From: JAPLJQ01 sp037143735
Lineage (GTDB): Bacteria; Desulfobacterota; Syntrophia; Syntrophales; UBA2185
NCBI GenBank assembly: GCA_037143735.1
Contig: JBAWYD010000082.1
Location: 1 to 10,370 of the forward strand
Direction of reading: 5' to 3'
Length of the DNA: 10,370 bases
Shown: positions 6,705 through 10,370 of the stretch, in pieces
How the letters are laid out: each line of letters begins with the position of its first letter
Position numbering within the stretch: the stretch's first letter is position 1
The notes under the pieces: generated by a model
Seen by the model: the letters and a program-made list of their open reading frames with translations, nothing else
Database searches by the model: none
Told to the model about the DNA's origin: nothing
Program-made: the position numbers and the translations under genes

Positions 6705-9700
6705 TTACGTCGTAAAGTGGGTATATCGCTTATCAGATGTGGCTGCCCCTTTTTTGGGGGGTTTCTTTTCGGCTATTTTGTCGGGGGCGCCATCCGTATG
6801 GCGGACCCTTCGTTTATCCAGTTTCTGTTCCTGGAAGCCCAGGGCCGTCGATTGGGTATTGCTCCATGTGTCGATCAAAGAGGCCAGTTCTCCCGCATCG
6901 GTGAGCTCGTCAACCCAGATCTCGGCAAACCGGGATTTCAGAGCCGGGGACAGGAGGTTTCGGGATTGATGCACTGAAGGCGGATTGATGGCCAGAAAGA
7001 GCCTGAAATTCTGGTGGGCGTGGCAGACGTTTTCTTTTTCATCGACGATATAACCGAAGTCCAGGAGGGTGTTTAAATATTCCGACAAAGGGGACAGGTT
7101 CGCTTCATCGATCAAAAGCCAGCTTCCCTCTTCAATGGCCTTAAACAGAAGACCCTTGCGATAGTACCAGTTGCCCTGACCGTCCTGAATGTAGCCGCCC
7201 AGGAGTTCTTCGATGCCCGTGTCGGAGGAGAGATTGACAAAATAAAGGTTTGTCTGCTGCTCTCTGGCCAGGTATCGGACCAGGGTGGTCTTTCCCGATG
7301 CCGGGTTTCCTACGAGAAGCACCGGTTCATGGTTGATCAGGGCCTTCAGAATCAAATAGAGATTCGTTTTCTGTGTGGGGGTGGGAGATATCTCCGCCTC
7401 CTGTCGGGGAACAAATTCGCTGCCCCTTGAGGTTTTCAGGCTTTTCATCAGGGGTCTTAAGTCCGCCGATCGCGCGGCTCGTATCGCATCCAGGTCCAGC
7501 TCTTTCGCCCTGAACCCGAAATACGTATCCAGCAGGCTGACCATAGCATCCCTCTCGTCTTTATCCCTCATCCTGCCGATGTAGACACAGAAAAACTCCA
7601 GAAAGAGCTTTTTCAGGAATTCCTCATCTCCGGATTCCTGCTTCAGGAAAGGTTCCAGTCTTTTGCCGACCCTGATAATATCCCTGAGGGTAAAGGCATA
7701 GGGGTCTTTTTCTCCCATGCCGATAATCCGGCTGTCCGCCTGATTTTGCAGGGTGATATGAAACCGGGCGATAAGCAGGGCCAGAGACGCGGACATTCTG
7801 AACAAGGAGCTCAATACCTGGGACAGTTCTTCCTCGGACAGCTCTTTCTGATAGAAGATCTTGAACCTGGATAAGAATATCTCGGAAAGTTTCTGTCTCT
7901 GGCTGTAACTTTCGGGGTTTCCCGTGGCAAAGAGCCGAAAATCGGGATGGGGATATATTTCCCGCTGCTCCCCGTTTTCCGAATAGGAAATCTTGCCGGT
8001 GATCAAAAAGTCGTTCAACGCCTCAACAACCTCTGAGGAAGCCAGGTTGATCTCCTCCAGTACCAGCCACAAGCCTTCCTTCGCCGCCTTCAGGATAATG
8101 CCCTCCTGCCAGAGGAAGCGCCCCTCACTGTCGGGTTTGATGCCGCCGATAAGCTCAAATTTTGATGTATATGGATTGATGGCATAGGCAAGATGCCTGA
8201 AACCCAATGCCTGGGACAGCCACTTTATCAGGAAGCTTTTCCCCGTTGAGGTAGGACCCAGGAGCAACACGGCGTGCTTTAACAGATAGCCGAAACTCAG
8301 GGTCTCCAGAATGTGATAACCCGTGGAGGTCATGACGCAGGCAGGGATGTCTTCATTCAATGTTTCCCTTTTCAGAACAAGATCGCCCACGGTCAGCGTC
8401 TTTTCACCGATCTCAACGTGGCGGGAATGGGTTCCCGAAATCGTGCTCACCATCGGTTCGCCCAGCATCCTGTTGAAGGAAGTCAAAACATTGCTTAAAT
8501 CCTCCCGGCCGTCCAGGATGAAACCAGACAATATTTTTATGCAAACCCGGGCTGCGGCCTGGCGGATGGTCCAGTCTTTGTCCTTCAGCCTTCTTTCGAG
8601 TTTATTTAACTCTGGATCGTTCTCCTGTTTGATAACAGCAGGGTAGATGTTGATCATGGCAAGCGCAGCCGCCTGATGAACAAACCAGTTATCATCCTTG
8701 AGTTTTTCTTCCAATGCCTTCAAGGTTATTCTTTTTCTGTGATAGCTGTATGGCCATATCCGGCCCAGGGCGATGGCCGCTGCCCGGCAGACGGATCTGT
8801 CCACGTCCGCATCCCACAATCTTTCTTCCAGCTTTTTGAGTTTGATATTGCTTCCCTGTTTGATCAGGAGGGGATATATCTGCCCAAGGGCCTGGGCTGC
8901 GGCCTGACGGACGGACCAACTCAGGTCTTCCAGTTTTCCTTCCAGTTCCTTCAGCGTGATTTTTCCCTGGTGATAGCTGTGATACCAGATCCGGCCCAGA
9001 GCCTGGGCTGCGGCCTGGCGGACAGACCAGTCGTCATCATCCAATCTGTCCTCCAGTTTCCTCAAGTCTATATCGCGTCCCCGTCTCATCAGCACCGGAT
9101 AGATGCGACCAAGAGACAAAGCTGTGGACTGGCGAACCAGGATATTTTTATCCTTCAGCCTCTCTTCCAGGCCGTTTACCTCTATCTCCCCTCCCTGTTT
9201 GACGATTGCCGGGTACAACTCGCCAAGAGCCTCGGCTTCAGCCTGTCGGACAAACCAGTTCTTGTCCCACAATTTATCTTCCAGTAAGGCTATGTTTACC
9301 TCTTTTCCCTGTTTGATGAGAACGGGGTAGATGAGCCCCAGGGCCCGTGCTGCAGCGAGGCGGACCGACCAGCCCGTATCCCCCAGTTTTTCTTCCAGTT
9401 CTTCCGGAGTGATTTTTCCCCGGCGATAGTGGTGATACCAGATCCGGCCCAGCGAATCGGCCACGGCGCGGCAGACGGACGGATCTTCATCCTGTAATCT
9501 GTCTTCCAGGATGAACGGATCTATCTCCTCTCCCCGTTTGATAAGGGAAAGATATATCCGGCCCAGAGCGATGGCCGCGGGTTGTCGGACCGACCAGCTT
9601 GCATCCGCCAGCTTATCCTCCAGTTCTTCGAGCACGACCCCCCTGATGAGTTCATCGGGAATAAGCTTAAAACATGCCTCCAGCCCGGGGATACAGACGT

Positions 9701-10370
9701 ATGCCTTATCCGTGGAGGTAACCAGTTCCTTCAGGATGGAAAGGGCTTTTTCAAGTCGTGGCTCGGAAGCGCTCTTTATCAGAATATCCAGCAGAGACGG
9801 CATGTCCCTGGGTATCGAAGCCACGGGAACATCTCCCTCGGATGACACAGGATACAGGTCCCGGGGGTTGAAGTCGGGGAATATCCCCTCGATATCTGCA
9901 AGTTTTTCCAGGAGAAGCTCTCTTACTCTTTGCGGCTGATCCTGCGTATCCGTGAAAGCGTACCGGAAGCTTCTGAAAAATGACGCTTTCTCAGGATAAC
10001 CCCTGTCCAACAAAAACCCCAGATACTCCGAGGCTCTCTTTAAGTGCCTGATGTTGAATGTGGGAATGCGCTTCTTCTGATGAAGGTAGATGGTCGCCAT
10101 GAGCTCCGATACATTCCGGGGAAGGGATGGAATCGTCAGGTCTTCAGAACGCTCTTCTTTCCCCGAAGAACTTAACATGTTTTCCCAGAATATATCCTGA
10201 GTGATCAGTCTCTCCTCCAGAATATTGGACAGAATGGCGGGCAGTTCTTCCACATTTTCCACCTGTATGGCTGTTTTATAACGTTTTTTTACCTCCGTTA
10301 CTTCTTTGTCTAATCCCACACCTAATACCTCTATCTTTTGAGCTAAGGCTTCTTCCTGAAGCTGTGCAAA
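6705..10370 (-). CDS. Giant HEAT-repeat protein with two midasin/dynein-type AAA+ modules (probably partial)
   Basis: Numbered from GTG 10319, there are 1204 residues. The 17 codons from there to the edge are also open, so the true start may lie outside the window; an AGAGGT ahead of the GTG leaves it possible. Residues 1-230 are helical and unrecognised. Residues 233-600 hold ten ~38-residue HEAT-like repeats of the form LEEKLxDxxWSVRQAAAxALG. AAA1 has Walker A GPTSTGKS (688-695), Walker B WLVLEEINLA (751-760, Asp replaced by Glu), sensor FRLFATGNP (794-802) and SRF (817-819). AAA2 has GNPASGKTT (1004-1012), WLLIDEANLS (1067-1076), FRLFLAINPP (1105-1114) and SRF (1129-1131). The phrases 'INLASSEVVEALND' and 'PHPDFRLFATGNP' are typical of midasin/dynein-related AAA_5 domains. 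The basic tail (1165-1204) looks disordered. It is likely a cytoplasmic ATP-driven remodeller that recruits a partner through the HEAT solenoid (inference). There is no signal peptide or VWA domain. Confidence 0.85.
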   Translation of the reverse strand, partial: FAQLQEEALAQKIEVLGVGLDKEVTEVKKRYKTAIQVENVEELPAILSNILEERLITQDIFWENMLSSSGKEERSEDLTIPSLPRNVSELMATIYLHQKKRIPTFNIRHLKRASEYLGFLLDRGYPEKASFFRSFRYAFTDTQDQPQRVRELLLEKLADIEGIFPDFNPRDLYPVSSEGDVPVASIPRDMPSLLDILIKSASEPRLEKALSILKELVTSTDKAYVCIPGLEACFKLIPDELIRGVVLEELEDKLADASWSVRQPAAIALGRIYLSLIKRGEEIDPFILEDRLQDEDPSVCRAVADSLGRIWYHHYRRGKITPEELEEKLGDTGWSVRLAAARALGLIYPVLIKQGKEVNIALLEDKLWDKNWFVRQAEAEALGELYPAIVKQGGEIEVNGLEERLKDKNILVRQSTALSLGRIYPVLMRRGRDIDLRKLEDRLDDDDWSVRQAAAQALGRIWYHSYHQGKITLKELEGKLEDLSWSVRQAAAQALGQIYPLLIKQGSNIKLKKLEERLWDADVDRSVCRAAAIALGRIWPYSYHRKRITLKALEEKLKDDNWFVHQAAALAMINIYPAVIKQENDPELNKLERRLKDKDWTIRQAAARVCIKILSGFILDGREDLSNVLTSFNRMLGEPMVSTISGTHSRHVEIGEKTLTVGDLVLKRETLNEDIPACVMTSTGYHILETLSFGYLLKHAVLLLGPTSTGKSFLIKWLSQALGFRHLAYAINPYTSKFELIGGIKPDSEGRFLWQEGIILKAAKEGLWLVLEEINLASSEVVEALNDFLITGKISYSENGEQREIYPHPDFRLFATGNPESYSQRQKLSEIFLSRFKIFYQKELSEEELSQVLSSLFRMSASLALLIARFHITLQNQADSRIIGMGEKDPYAFTLRDIIRVGKRLEPFLKQESGDEEFLKKLFLEFFCVYIGRMRDKDERDAMVSLLDTYFGFRAKELDLDAIRAARSADLRPLMKSLKTSRGSEFVPRQEAEISPTPTQKTNLYLILKALINHEPVLLVGNPASGKTTLVRYLAREQQTNLYFVNLSSDTGIEELLGGYIQDGQGNWYYRKGLLFKAIEEGSWLLIDEANLSPLSEYLNTLLDFGYIVDEKENVCHAHQNFRLFLAINPPSVHQSRNLLSPALKSRFAEIWVDELTDAGELASLIDTWSNTQSTALGFQEQKLDKRRVRHTDGAPDKIAEKKPPKKGAATSDKRYTHFTT
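8520..9629 (-). repeat. Ten tandem HEAT-repeat units within the AAA+ gene (114-bp period)
   Basis: Units begin at residues 233, 271, 308, 346, 384, 422, 459, 497, 536 and 574, spacing 37-39 residues (111-117 bp). Two sub-types exist. Type A has a second helix like IYPxLIKQGxEI (units 1, 3, 4, 5, 7, 9). Type B has RIWYHxYxxGKIT (units 2, 6, 8). Unit 10 diverges. DNA similarity is high between several units, for example the WSVRQAAAQALG codons of units 6 and 7, so the array probably grew by recent duplication and may vary in copy number between strains. Confidence 0.85.

Noticed and set aside
6748..6775. CCCC-TTTTTT-GGGGGG run resembling a terminator or a programmed-frameshift site
   Set aside because: The stem is only four pairs and lies inside the HEAT-AAA coding region. 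The codon phase (CCC CCC AAA AAA GGG) does not fit an X-XXY-YYZ slippery heptamer. It is noted only as an indel hotspot.
8520..9629. Regular ~114-bp DNA repeats suggesting a CRISPR or satellite array
   Set aside because: The periodicity is coding: each unit is a HEAT-like repeat in one uninterrupted frame, with no unique spacers.

Overview
The window looks like a chromosomal stretch from a Gram-negative anaerobe. The style of the GNAT, MobB, DUF364 and DUF4143-ATPase proteins and the short dispersed inverted repeat suggest a deltaproteobacterium (Desulfobacterota, for example Syntrophales). That assignment is inference from protein style and cannot be proven from this sequence. Most genes are moderately GC-rich. 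The stretch from about 4180 to 5680 is clearly AT-rich and looks acquired. No rRNA, tRNA or CRISPR array was seen.

Layout from left to right. (a) Positions 1-1179, minus strand: a translationally coupled pair. A PaaI-type hotdog thioesterase overlaps (TAATG) the start of a GNAT acetyltransferase that runs in frame, without a stop, into a MobB GTPase domain cut by the window edge. (b) 1294-2718, minus: a SEC-C zinc-motif protein of unknown function. (c) 2868-4046, plus: a complete AAA_14/DUF4143 ATPase, divergent from (b), with a good sigma70-like promoter placed so close to the ATG that the mRNA should be almost leaderless. (d) 4047-5683: a gene-poor, mostly AT-rich island. It holds a possible transposase N-terminal remnant and one complete gene (4551-5351, minus) with a ribbon-helix-helix-like N-terminus and an unrecognised C-terminus, preceded by helically phased repeats that look like an autoregulatory operator. 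(e) 5684-5865: a 70-bp inverted-repeat element followed by a remnant of an MNT-type nucleotidyltransferase. (f) 5828-6637, minus: a DUF4213/DUF364 protein whose last codons read out of frame into the MNT remnant. (g) 6705 to the right edge, minus: a very large protein with ten HEAT-like repeats and two tandem midasin/dynein-type AAA+ modules.

The left operon touches molybdenum-cofactor biosynthesis. DUF364 proteins are predicted to bind heavy metals, so metal or cofactor handling may be a loose theme. The HEAT-AAA giant is the most unusual gene. Its architecture suggests an ATP-driven remodeller that recruits a protein partner through the HEAT solenoid. Its partner (often a VWA-domain protein in MoxR/midasin-like systems) is not visible downstream, where there is only a 13-codon reading frame before DUF364.
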